In this document: positions 16,306 to 24,797 of the stretch, piece by piece
Layout of the letters: each line of letters opens with the position of its first letter
How positions within the stretch are numbered: position 1 is the first letter of the stretch
Source of the DNA: Streptomyces globisporus
GTDB taxonomy: Bacteria > Actinomycetota > Actinomycetes > Streptomycetales > Streptomycetaceae
Direction: 5' to 3'
Length of the DNA stretch: 64,000 nt
NCBI GenBank assembly: GCA_014649555.1
Contig: BMTG01000006.1
Coordinates: 1 to 64,000, forward strand
Notes under the pieces: generated by a model
Database searches by the model: none
What the model was told of the DNA's origin: nothing
Seen by the model: the letters and a program-made list of their open reading frames with translations, nothing else
Position numbers and translations under genes: made by a program

Positions 16306-18675
16306 TCACTTCCGCATGACCGCGGGCTCGCGCCGCCTCAGCAGTTTCGCGACCACGTATCCGAAGAGGAGCGAGAGGACGACCATCATGCCCATGTTGA
16401 GCAGCCAGATCCCCGCCGCGTGCTCGAAGAGCGGATCGGAGGTCAGCTCGCCCGGCACGATCCGCGCCAGATCGATCGTCCCGGCCATCGCGCCGAGCGC
16501 CCATCGCGACGGCACCAGCCAGGACAGCTGTTCCACGCCCGGAACACCGTGCAGCTTGAGCAGCGCGCCGCAGAAGACGACCTGGACGATCGCGAGGAGG
16601 ACGAGCAACGGCATCGTCACCTCCTCCTTGCGCACCAGCGCGGAGACCAGCAGACCGAGCATCATCGCCGTGAAGGACAGCAGGGCGACGGCGAGCGTGA
16701 TCTCCACGAGCGGCGGCAGGAACACTCCTTCGCCGCCCGGCGCGCCGAGATCGACGCCCACGAGGCCCACGAGGGTCAGCACCACGGCCTGGAGGACGGT
16801 GATGGTTCCGAGCACCACGATCTTCGACATCAGATACGCGGATCTGGACAGGCCGACGGCTCTCTCGCGCTGGTAGATCACCCGTTCCTTGACCAACTCC
16901 CGTACCGCGTTGGCCGCTCCGGTCAGCACTCCGCCCACGCACAGGATCAGCAGGGCGTTCATCGCCGTCTCCTGGGTGAGCCGGCTGCCCGCCAGTGCGC
17001 GGGCCATGGCGCCCATGACGAAGGGCAGCGCGATCATGATGATCAGGAACGTCCGGTCCGCGCTCAGCGCGGAGGCGTACCGGCGTACCAGAGTGTTCAG
17101 CTGCGCACCCCAGTTTCGGGTCTTGGGCGGGGGCGCGACCATCGCTCCGGGCGCGGCGGGCGGCAGATGCGGCTGGGCCGTGGCGTTGTCGATGTACTGC
17201 CGGCGGAAGGGCGAGCCGGCGTAGGTGGCCGCCCAGTCGCGATCGCGGTCGTTCTCGAACGCTTCGAACGCCTCCGGCCACTCCTCGAAACCGAAGAAGG
17301 CGAGGGCGTCCCCGGGCGGGCCGTAGTAGGCGATGCGGCCGCCGGGCGCGAGGACGAGCAGCCGGTCGCAGACCTCCAGGCTCAGCACGCTGTGCGTCAC
17401 CACGATGACGGTGCGGCCGTCGTCGGCCAACCCGCGCAGCATGTGCATGACCGAGCGGTCCATCCCGGGGTCGAGCCCCGACGTCGGCTCGTCCAGGAAG
17501 AGCAGCGAAGGCTTCGTCAGCAGCTCCAGGGCCACGCTCACCCTCTTGCGCTGGCCTCCCGACAACGAGTGGATCGGCTGGTCGGCGCGCTGTTCGAGGC
17601 CGAGTTCCTGGATCACCTCGGTGACCCGCGCCTGCCGCTCCGCCTTCGCGGTGTCCTGCGGGAAGCGGAGCTCGGCGGCGTAACCGAGGGCTTTGCGCAC
17701 GGTCAGCTGCGCGTGCAGGATGTCGTCCTGCGGTACGAGGCCGATGCGCTGGCGCAGCTCGGCGAAGTCACGGTAGAGGTCACGGCCGTCGTAGAGCACC
17801 GTGCCCCGGTCGGCCGGGCGCTGGCCGGTGAGCGCGTTGAGCAGTGTGGACTTGCCCGCACCGCTGGGCCCCACCACGCCGAGCAGGCACTTCTCGCCGA
17901 CGGGGAAGGAGACCTTGTCCAGCAGGGTCTTGCCACCCTTGCCCGCGCGCCCGACCGTCACCTCCAGGTCCTGGACGTCCAGCGACACCTCGCCGGTGTC
18001 CACGAACTCCTGGAGGGAGTCGCCGACCAGGCAGAACGCCGAGTGGCCGATACCGACGATGTCACCGGGACCGACGGGGCCGCGGGCGACCGGCTGACCG
18101 TTGAGGAAGGTTCCGTTGTGGCTGCCGAGGTCGACGATCTCGTACGTGCCGTCGGCCAGGGCCCGCAGTTCGGCGTGGTGGCGCGAGACGACCAGATCGT
18201 CGATGACGAGATCGTTCCCGGCGTCGCGGCCGATCCGTACGGTCCTGGCGGGCAGCGGGCGTACCGTCGTCGGCTGCCGGAAGGTGCCGGTCGCCGCGGG
18301 CATCGAAACGGCCGAGGGGCGGTCGGCGGAGGGCGTTGCGGCGGGCGAAGGAGGTTCCCGGCCCAGCAGGACGGCGCGTGGTCCGTCGCTCGGATTGCCG
18401 AAGCGGATCTCGCTGCCCGCGCCGACGTCCGAGGCGTGGATGCGCCGGCCGGCGGTGTACGTGCCGTTGGTGCTGTCCTCGTCCTCGAGTGTCCAGTGGC
18501 CGTCCTCGGGGTGCAGGACCGCGTGGTGCCAGGAGACCCGGTCGTCGTCGATGACGATGTCGCTCCCGGGATCGCGCCCGACATGGTAGTCCCGGCTCGG
18601 ACTCATCACCGTGGAGCCCAGATCGGTCTCCAGAACGAGTTCGGGCGCAGTCGGCGTCGCAGGCCGCTCTCCCAT
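16306..18675 (-). CDS. FHA-FHA-ABC transporter (Rv1747-like)
   Basis: 789 residues. Two FHA phosphothreonine-binding domains (about 25-105 with GRDPGSDIVIDD and STNGTY; about 145-230 with GRDAGNDLVIDD and SHNGTFLNG), an ABC ATPase (about 240-480: GPSGAGKST, SGGQRKRVS, LLFLDEPTSGLD), then six ABC-2 type helices (about 530-785). This is the architecture of mycobacterial Rv1747, an exporter controlled by phosphorylation from a nearby Ser/Thr kinase. Here a kinase is in the same operon. ATG start at 18675. Exported substrate unknown. Confidence 0.92.
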   Translation of the reverse strand: MGERPATPTAPELVLETDLGSTVMSPSRDYHVGRDPGSDIVIDDDRVSWHHAVLHPEDGHWTLEDEDSTNGTYTAGRRIHASDVGAGSEIRFGNPSDGPRAVLLGREPPSPAATPSADRPSAVSMPAATGTFRQPTTVRPLPARTVRIGRDAGNDLVIDDLVVSRHHAELRALADGTYEIVDLGSHNGTFLNGQPVARGPVGPGDIVGIGHSAFCLVGDSLQEFVDTGEVSLDVQDLEVTVGRAGKGGKTLLDKVSFPVGEKCLLGVVGPSGAGKSTLLNALTGQRPADRGTVLYDGRDLYRDFAELRQRIGLVPQDDILHAQLTVRKALGYAAELRFPQDTAKAERQARVTEVIQELGLEQRADQPIHSLSGGQRKRVSVALELLTKPSLLFLDEPTSGLDPGMDRSVMHMLRGLADDGRTVIVVTHSVLSLEVCDRLLVLAPGGRIAYYGPPGDALAFFGFEEWPEAFEAFENDRDRDWAATYAGSPFRRQYIDNATAQPHLPPAAPGAMVAPPPKTRNWGAQLNTLVRRYASALSADRTFLIIMIALPFVMGAMARALAGSRLTQETAMNALLILCVGGVLTGAANAVRELVKERVIYQRERAVGLSRSAYLMSKIVVLGTITVLQAVVLTLVGLVGVDLGAPGGEGVFLPPLVEITLAVALLSFTAMMLGLLVSALVRKEEVTMPLLVLLAIVQVVFCGALLKLHGVPGVEQLSWLVPSRWALGAMAGTIDLARIVPGELTSDPLFEHAAGIWLLNMGMMVVLSLLFGYVVAKLLRRREPAVMRK

Positions 18676-18770
18676 GTCTGCATTCTATCGATATGTATCG
18701 ATCGGCGCCCGCCGTCGAGGGTGTGGGCGCCCGTCGTAGGTGGGTCCCTCCGATATTCCGGGTGCGGTCC

Positions 18771-19187
18771 TCAGCGCGGCACGGTGGCGAGGATGACCTT
18801 GCCGCCGCCCACCGTCTGGCGGACCCGCACCTCCTGGGCCAGCCGCTGGACCATGGGCCAGCCGAATCCGCCGGCCCGGCCGGTCAGGTCGGGCGTCCGG
18901 TCCTGCGGGTGTGCCGGGCTCGGGTCGGTGACCCGGACATGGACGCCCCTGCGGTCCGCGGTCAGCCACAGCGCGGTGACGGCCCCCGCGTGCCGGACGG
19001 CATTGGTGACCAGCTCCGACACGAGGATCAGGAGGTTCTGGACCATGTGTGAGTTCGGTGCGGGATGCAGCCGGGCGACGAAGGCGCTGACAGCGTCCCG
19101 CGCGTCGGCGGCCTTCTCCGGCCGGCAGACGAAATCGGTACGGGTCTCGCCGTCCGGTGAAAACGTCATCAGGATGCGGTCGTTCAT
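18771..19187 (-). CDS. RsbW-like ATP-binding protein
   Basis: 138 residues, single GHKL ATPase domain: SELVTNAVRHAG (N-box) and GRAGGFGWPMVQRLAQ (G-box). Likely an anti-sigma factor or phosphotransfer switch protein. I chose the ATG at 19187, preceded by GGGGTGAA; an in-frame ATG at 19247 would add 20 residues but lacks a ribosome-binding site. It is divergent from the GH2 gene at 19483 and separate from the kinase operon (95 bp). Confidence 0.78.
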   Translation of the reverse strand: MNDRILMTFSPDGETRTDFVCRPEKAADARDAVSAFVARLHPAPNSHMVQNLLILVSELVTNAVRHAGAVTALWLTADRRGVHVRVTDPSPAHPQDRTPDLTGRAGGFGWPMVQRLAQEVRVRQTVGGGKVILATVPR

Positions 19188-19357
19188 TGCGTTCACCCCG
19201 TCGCGTGAGCCTTCTGTCTGGCAGGTCACGTACCCCCGAATCGGCATTTCATGGAGACCGGCGGCGGAAGGTGCGATCAGTACGCCGATCGGCCCAGTCT
19301 TCGCCCCTCCCCGGCCGATCCCCGCGGCCGCATCGTTCCTGGTGTGAGGACCACTGT

Positions 19358-19371
19358 TTCTATCGTTGAAA
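19358..19371. promoter_or_regulatory. Candidate LacI operator A, upstream of the PA14-GH2 gene
   Basis: TTCTATCGTTGAAA matches 12 of 14 positions of the reverse complement of operator B (29861-29874). It lies about 110 bp before the GH2 start, in an A/T-rich patch. It is the weakest of three related sites because its centre is ATCGTT rather than AACGTT. Confidence 0.45.
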
Positions 19372-19482
19372 ATTTCGTGTGCACGACCGTTGTGCAGTGT
19401 TTGGTGTTGTGGCTCAATGTTCGACTATGTGCAGTGCCTCGCTGGTTGGAGGCACCCCCGGCTCTTCGACGAGGACGACGCC

Positions 19483-22400
19483 TTGAGACGACAACACCCG
19501 CGCCCCCGTGCCCTGTTCAGGGCCCTGACCTGCGCTGCGGCGCTGCTCATACCGGTCGGTGCCACCTTGGTCCCGACGGCGGCCGCCGCACCCGCCGTAC
19601 CGGCCGAAGTCACCGCGAAGGCCTTCACGGCCGAGGACCCGGTCACCGATGTCCGCGGGCTGAAGGGCGAGTACTTCGGCATGTCCGCCCCGGGCGCCCG
19701 CGACTTCGCCGAGCTCGGCGCCACCACCCTCGACCCGGACATCAACTTCCCCGGACTCACCGGTACGTTCGAGTCGGCGACCGGGAAGACCGAGCACACC
19801 ACGGCCCGGTGGACCGGACAGATCGAAGCCCCCGAGACCGGTGAGTACACCTTCTCCGCCATCGGCGACAACGGGTTCCGGCTCTACCTCGACGGCAACG
19901 TTGTCATCGACCACTGGGAGCCGGACTGGGACAAGGAGCAGCGCAGCGAGCCGATCTCCCTGAAGGCGGGGGAGAAGCACGACTTCAAGCTGGAGATGTT
20001 CCAGGACACCGGCGGCGCCAGCATGTTCCTGCGCTGGGAGGCCGACGGTCTGAAGAAGCAGATCGTCCCCGAGTCCGCGTTCACCCCGCCCGCCGACTTC
20101 GAGGTCTACCCGGTCGCCCTGAGCGTCGCGCAGAACGGCAAGCGCCTCCAGGCCACCTTCAGGGGCCGGGTCGCGGACTGGCGGAAGGTGAAGGAGCACC
20201 TCAAGATCGAGGTCGACACCTCCCCGATGCCGGTGAAGTCGGTGAACCGGGCGTCGGACAACCCGAGGGCGCTGGTCATCGATCTCGCCGCGCCCGTTCA
20301 GAAGGACCAGCGCGTCAAGGTCGCCTACGACGGCAAGGGCGGCCTGAAGTCCGGGTCCGAGACGGTCCCGGAGATCGGCCGGACCGCGAAGAACCTCTCC
20401 ACGCACCGCCTCACCACCCCCTGGGGCGACAAGCTGGACAAGAACCACCCGCTGCCCGAGTACCCCCGGCCGCAGCAGGTCCGCGACCAGTGGAAGAACC
20501 TCAACGGCCCCTGGGAGTTCGCCGGGGCGACCGAGGGCGAGCAGCCGGTCTTCGGCAAGAAGCTCGACGAGAAGATCATCGTGCCGTTCCCGGTCGAGTC
20601 CCAGCTCTCCGGCCTGGAGCGCGACGAGGACCACATGTTCTACCGCAAGCTCGTCACCGTGCCGAAGAACTGGTCGATCGGCAAGGGCGGTAAGGGCGCG
20701 TCCGGCAAGGACAAGCGGCTGAAGCTCAACTTCGACGCCGTCGACTACCGGTCCACCGTGTGGGTCAACGGCACCAAGGTCGCCGAACACACCGGCGGGT
20801 ACACCGGGTTCACCGCCGACATCACCGACGCGCTCAAGGGCAATGGCCCCCAGGAGATCGTCGTCGCGGTCACCGACAAGACCGGCCCGAACCAGCCCAA
20901 GGGCAAGCAGTCCACCAACCCCGGCGGCATCGTCTACACCCCGACCTCCGGCATCTGGCAGACCGTGTGGATGGAGCCCGTCGCCCCCGCCGCCATCGAC
21001 TCCCTGACCACCACCCCGGACATCGACACCGGCCGGCTCGCGGTCACCGTCAACTCCGCGAAGGCGTCCGCCGACGCCCGGATCACCGCCGTCGCCCGCG
21101 ACCGCAAGGGCAAGGTCGTCGGCACGGTCAGCGGCCCCGCCAACCGCAAGCTCAGCCTCCAGCTCAAGAACCAGCACCTCTGGTCGCCCGACGACCCCTA
21201 CCTGTACGACCTCGACGTCTCCCTCACCGACGGCCGTTCCAAGGACAGCGTCGAAAGCTACTTCGGCATGCGGCAGCTGAAGGTCGACAAGGTCGGCGGC
21301 TACCAGAAGCTCGTCCTCAACGGGAAGCCGTTCTTCTCGCTCGCCATGCTCGACCAGGGTTTCTGGCCCGACGGGCTGTACACCCAGCCCAGCGACGCGG
21401 CCCTCACCTTCGACCTGAAGGCCCAGAAGGACCTGGGCTTCAACGCCGTACGCAAGCACATCAAGGTCGAGTCGCCGCGCTGGTACCACCACGCCGACCG
21501 GCTCGGACTTCTGGTGTGGCAGGACTTCGTCAACGCCGACATCGACAACGACGCCGGCAAGAACGCCTTCCTCACCCAGGGCAAGGAGTTGATGAAGCAG
21601 TTCCACAACTACCCCTCGATCAGCGGCTGGATCGTCTTCAACGAGGGCTGGGGCGAGTGGGACCGCACGGAGACCGGAAAGATCGCCGAGGATGTCAAGG
21701 CGCTGGACCCGTCCCGCGTGGTCAACGCGCACAGCGGTGTCAACTGCTGCGCCTCCAAGGGTGATTCCGGCAAGGGCGAGATCATCGACCACCACGACTA
21801 CGTGAACAACGACCCGGCCTTCCCGGACGAGCATCGCGCCGCGATGGACGGCGAGCACGGCGGCTTCACGCTCCGGACTCCCGGGCACATGTGGCCGGGC
21901 GCCCCCGCCAACATCTACTCCGGGGTCGCGGACAAGGCCGCCCTCACCGCGAAGTACGTCGACAACACCCGTACGTACTACCTCGCGGCCGCCGGAGCGG
22001 AACTGTCCGGCTCCGTCTACACCCAGGTCAGCGACCTGGAGAACGAGCTCAACGGGCTCTGGACGTACGACCGCCGAGAGATCAAGGTCGATCCGAAGAA
22101 GGTCCGGGAGATCAACCGCCAGGTCATCGCGGCCGGGGCCAACGCCGGTGAGCGCGACGAGCTGAAGGGCGGCGGCTCCTGGTCGCTCGACGAGAACAAG
22201 GGCACGACCGCCCGCGACAGCGGCCCCAACAAGGCCCATCTCACCCTGGAAGGCGGCTCGTCCTGGGCGCCGGGCGTCACGGGCTCGGCGCTGAAGTTCG
22301 ACGGCGAGGGGAGTTACGCGCAGAGCGCCGGTCCGGTCGTGGACACCACCAAGGACTACACCGTCTCCGCGTGGGCCTCGCTCGACACCGTACCCGGCAA

Positions 22401-22779
22401 CTACGCCACCGTCGTCAGCCAGGACGGCCGGCGCACCGAGAACCCCTTCTACCTCCAGTACGGCCAGGGGGCGTTCGCCTTCTCCACCCCGGGCGGCAAG
22501 CGCGCCCGCCTGGAGATCACCCCGGAGACCGGGAAGTGGTACCACCTGGTCGGGGTCCGCAAGGGTGACGCGATCACGCTGTACGTCGACGGGAAGCCCG
22601 CCGCTACCGCGGAGGCCGGGCCGGCCGATGTGAGCACCGGCCCGCTCTCCGTCGGCCGGGCCCGGTACGACGGCGCCGAGGTCGACTTCTGGAACGGCTC
22701 CGTCGACCAGGTCGAGGTGTACGACAAGGCCCTGACCGCCGAGGAGGTGTCCGCGCTGCACGGCCGTCAGAAGCCGTAA
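19483..22779 (+). CDS. Secreted PA14-GH2-LamG glycoside hydrolase, candidate galactofuranosidase
   Basis: 1098 residues, exported by a long N-terminal signal (RALTCAAALLIPVGATLV, cut near AAAAPA). Then a PA14 domain (about 50-190), a GH2 sugar-binding and Ig-like part (about 300-600), a GH2 barrel with acid/base Glu721 (FNEGWGEW) and nucleophile Glu791 (GEHGG), and a C-terminal LamG lectin fold (about 905-1095). Streptomyces beta-D-galactofuranosidases belong to GH2, and the neighbouring YtfQ-like importer supports that substrate; arabinofuranosidase or galactosidase activity is possible. I chose the TTG at 19483, 7 bp after GAGGA; upstream in-frame ATGs precede no signal-like sequence. Confidence 0.82.
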   Translation: MRRQHPRPRALFRALTCAAALLIPVGATLVPTAAAAPAVPAEVTAKAFTAEDPVTDVRGLKGEYFGMSAPGARDFAELGATTLDPDINFPGLTGTFESATGKTEHTTARWTGQIEAPETGEYTFSAIGDNGFRLYLDGNVVIDHWEPDWDKEQRSEPISLKAGEKHDFKLEMFQDTGGASMFLRWEADGLKKQIVPESAFTPPADFEVYPVALSVAQNGKRLQATFRGRVADWRKVKEHLKIEVDTSPMPVKSVNRASDNPRALVIDLAAPVQKDQRVKVAYDGKGGLKSGSETVPEIGRTAKNLSTHRLTTPWGDKLDKNHPLPEYPRPQQVRDQWKNLNGPWEFAGATEGEQPVFGKKLDEKIIVPFPVESQLSGLERDEDHMFYRKLVTVPKNWSIGKGGKGASGKDKRLKLNFDAVDYRSTVWVNGTKVAEHTGGYTGFTADITDALKGNGPQEIVVAVTDKTGPNQPKGKQSTNPGGIVYTPTSGIWQTVWMEPVAPAAIDSLTTTPDIDTGRLAVTVNSAKASADARITAVARDRKGKVVGTVSGPANRKLSLQLKNQHLWSPDDPYLYDLDVSLTDGRSKDSVESYFGMRQLKVDKVGGYQKLVLNGKPFFSLAMLDQGFWPDGLYTQPSDAALTFDLKAQKDLGFNAVRKHIKVESPRWYHHADRLGLLVWQDFVNADIDNDAGKNAFLTQGKELMKQFHNYPSISGWIVFNEGWGEWDRTETGKIAEDVKALDPSRVVNAHSGVNCCASKGDSGKGEIIDHHDYVNNDPAFPDEHRAAMDGEHGGFTLRTPGHMWPGAPANIYSGVADKAALTAKYVDNTRTYYLAAAGAELSGSVYTQVSDLENELNGLWTYDRREIKVDPKKVREINRQVIAAGANAGERDELKGGGSWSLDENKGTTARDSGPNKAHLTLEGGSSWAPGVTGSALKFDGEGSYAQSAGPVVDTTKDYTVSAWASLDTVPGNYATVVSQDGRRTENPFYLQYGQGAFAFSTPGGKRARLEITPETGKWYHLVGVRKGDAITLYVDGKPAATAEAGPADVSTGPLSVGRARYDGAEVDFWNGSVDQVEVYDKALTAEEVSALHGRQKP

Positions 22780-22852
22780 CCCGCAAGGGCCGGGGGACCC
22801 CTCCCGGCGCATCCGGAACCCCCGGGCGCGCCGGGAGGGGAGCGGACCCCGC

Positions 22853-22896
22853 AAGGGCGTGAATGGTTCTCCAACTCGTGGACCATTCACGCCCTT
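22853..22896 (+). terminator. Hairpin terminator after the PA14-GH2 gene
   Basis: A perfect 15-bp stem (22853-22867 with 22882-22896), 14-nt loop, 73 bp past the stop codon, followed by TTT. Confidence 0.85.
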
Positions 22897-23007
22897 TGCC
22901 GTCATACCCGAGACCTAGAGGAGTTGGGGCCCCGGGAGGGATACGCAGACGTACACAGGTCCGACAAGATCCTCCTGTCCGAACATGCGACCGGAAGGAT
23001 CGATATC

Positions 23008-24678
23008 GTGCGCAGACGACGTCTCGCGCCCCTGGTGGCCGTGAGCGCCCTGGCGACGCTGGCCCCGGCGTTCGCCGCCTCGACGGCCACCGCGGCCCCG
23101 GCTGCCGCCCCCTCGGCCGGGACCCCCTCGGCCGTCTCCTCGCCCGCCGCCAAGAGTGTGCTCGACCGGTACGCGAAGCAGAAGCCCGCGTGGAAGCGGT
23201 GCGACGCCGAGACCTCCGCGGCGTACCAGTGCGCCACCGTCAAGGTCCCGCTGGACTACCGGAAGCCCGGAGGCAAGCGGATCGACCTGGCGATATCCCG
23301 GATCAGGACCGCCGAGCCCGGCAAACGGCGCGGCATCCTGCTCTCCAACCCCGGCGGCCCCGGCGGCGAGGGACTGTGGATGCCGATGATGATGAAGGAG
23401 GAGCTGCCCAAGTCCGTACTGAAGAGCTACGACCTGGTCGGCTTCGACCCGCGCGGTGTCGGCCGCTCCAGCCCGGTCTCCTGCAACCTGACGCCGCAGC
23501 AGGAGAAATGGCTGCGGCCGTACAAGGCGGAGACGTACGCCAAGGACGTCGCCTGGGCGCGCAGGGTGGCGGACAAGTGCCGCAAGAAGATGGGGGACAG
23601 GCTCCCGCACATCACGACCCGCAACACCGCGCGCGACATGGATCTGGTGCGGGCGATCCTCGGTGAGAAGAAGATCTCCTACGTCGGCTACTCCTACGGC
23701 ACCTATCTGGGGGCCGTCTACGCCCAGCTCTTCCCGGCCCGGGCCGAGCGGTTCGTGCTGGACAGCGCGGTCGACCCGAAGCGCGCCTGGCGCGGGATGA
23801 TCCAGTGGTGGGCCGAGGGCGCGGAACCCGCGTTCGACCGGTGGACCGAGTGGGCCGCCGCGCGCTCGAAGACGTACGGTCTCGGCGACACCCCGAAGAA
23901 GGTCGACCGGACCTTCTGGGATCTCGTCGCGCGGGCCGACAAGGACCCGATCGAGGTGGACGGACGGCCCACCGGCGGCGACGACATCCGCCAGGGGATG
24001 CGCGCGCTGTCCTTCACCCCGCAGTCCGCATCCGAGGCGGTCGTGGAACTGAAGAAGGCCGCGGCGGGCAAACCCGCCTCCGCGAGGAAGCTCGCCCGGA
24101 TCACCGAGGGCGGAGGGACCCCGGCGCCCGAGTGGGCCGGAAAGGCCGCACTCGCCGCCGAGACCCCCGCCGACAACATGACGGCCAGCTTCTGGGCCGT
24201 GGTGTGCGGCGACAACTCGGCCGTGTGGTCGCGCGATCCGGAGACCTACCGGCGGGACGCCATCGAGGACAAGGGCCGCTACCCGCTCTTCGGGGACTTC
24301 GCGTCCAGCATCAAGCCCTGTGCCTTCTGGGGGAAGTCCGCCGAGCCGGCGACCGTGGTCAAGAACAAGGTCGGCTCCCTGGTCGTCCAGAACGAGTGGG
24401 ACTCGCAGACCCCGCTGCCCAGCGGCCAGGCGCTGCACGCCCAGCTGAAGGGCTCGAAGATGGTCACCGTCCTCGGCGGCGAGGGCCACGGTGTCTACCC
24501 GAGCGGCAACGCGTGCACGGACGGCGCGGTCAACCGCTACCTGGCGACCGGCAAGCTGCCCACGAAGGACGTGACCTGCAAGGCGACCACCGCGTCGAAC
24601 GCGCAGGCACGCCAGAACGAGAAGCCGGACGCGCTCCCCGGGTCCCCGGTCCCGGAACGCGCCCCGAACCGCTTCTGA
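23008..24678 (+). CDS. Secreted S33 alpha/beta-hydrolase, tripeptidyl aminopeptidase type
   Basis: 556 residues. A signal peptide (VRRRRLAPLVAVSALATLAPAF, cut after an Ala-rich stretch) is followed by an alpha/beta-hydrolase with nucleophile Ser229 (GYSYGTYLG), Asp465 (NEWDSQTPL) and His494 (GGEGHGVY), plus the C-terminal TAP-like region. Related Streptomyces enzymes (Tap, SlpD/SlpE) clip tripeptides from extracellular proteins. GTG start at 23008 after GGAAGGA. It sits between two GH2 genes with terminators on both sides, so it is transcribed alone and is probably unrelated to the sugar locus. Confidence 0.88.
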   Translation: MRRRRLAPLVAVSALATLAPAFAASTATAAPAAAPSAGTPSAVSSPAAKSVLDRYAKQKPAWKRCDAETSAAYQCATVKVPLDYRKPGGKRIDLAISRIRTAEPGKRRGILLSNPGGPGGEGLWMPMMMKEELPKSVLKSYDLVGFDPRGVGRSSPVSCNLTPQQEKWLRPYKAETYAKDVAWARRVADKCRKKMGDRLPHITTRNTARDMDLVRAILGEKKISYVGYSYGTYLGAVYAQLFPARAERFVLDSAVDPKRAWRGMIQWWAEGAEPAFDRWTEWAAARSKTYGLGDTPKKVDRTFWDLVARADKDPIEVDGRPTGGDDIRQGMRALSFTPQSASEAVVELKKAAAGKPASARKLARITEGGGTPAPEWAGKAALAAETPADNMTASFWAVVCGDNSAVWSRDPETYRRDAIEDKGRYPLFGDFASSIKPCAFWGKSAEPATVVKNKVGSLVVQNEWDSQTPLPSGQALHAQLKGSKMVTVLGGEGHGVYPSGNACTDGAVNRYLATGKLPTKDVTCKATTASNAQARQNEKPDALPGSPVPERAPNRF

Positions 24679-24725
24679 TCCACTGAGCCCGGCCTGCCCG
24701 CCTCAGCAGTAGCTCTGAGCAAAAG

Positions 24726-24772
24726 GGGGCCCGGCGGTGACGGAGAGAACCTCTCCGTCACCGCCGGGCCCC
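24726..24772. terminator. Strong bidirectional hairpin terminator
   Basis: A perfect 22-bp stem (24726-24747 with 24751-24772) with a 3-nt loop lies between the converging peptidase and GH2-CBM42 genes. Confidence 0.9.
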
Positions 24773-24797
24773 TGCCTGTGCCCCTGGTCAGGTCAGG

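Noticed and set aside
14458-19347. A 1629-codon plus-strand open frame opposite the kinase operon
   Set aside because: It is antisense to three genes with clear domains, rich in Arg/Gly/His as expected of a shadow frame, and lacks any recognisable domain.
19414-22905. Long minus-strand open frame opposite the PA14-GH2 gene
   Set aside because: It mirrors the strong GH2 frame, has no ribosome-binding site or domain, and reflects high G/C at third codon positions.
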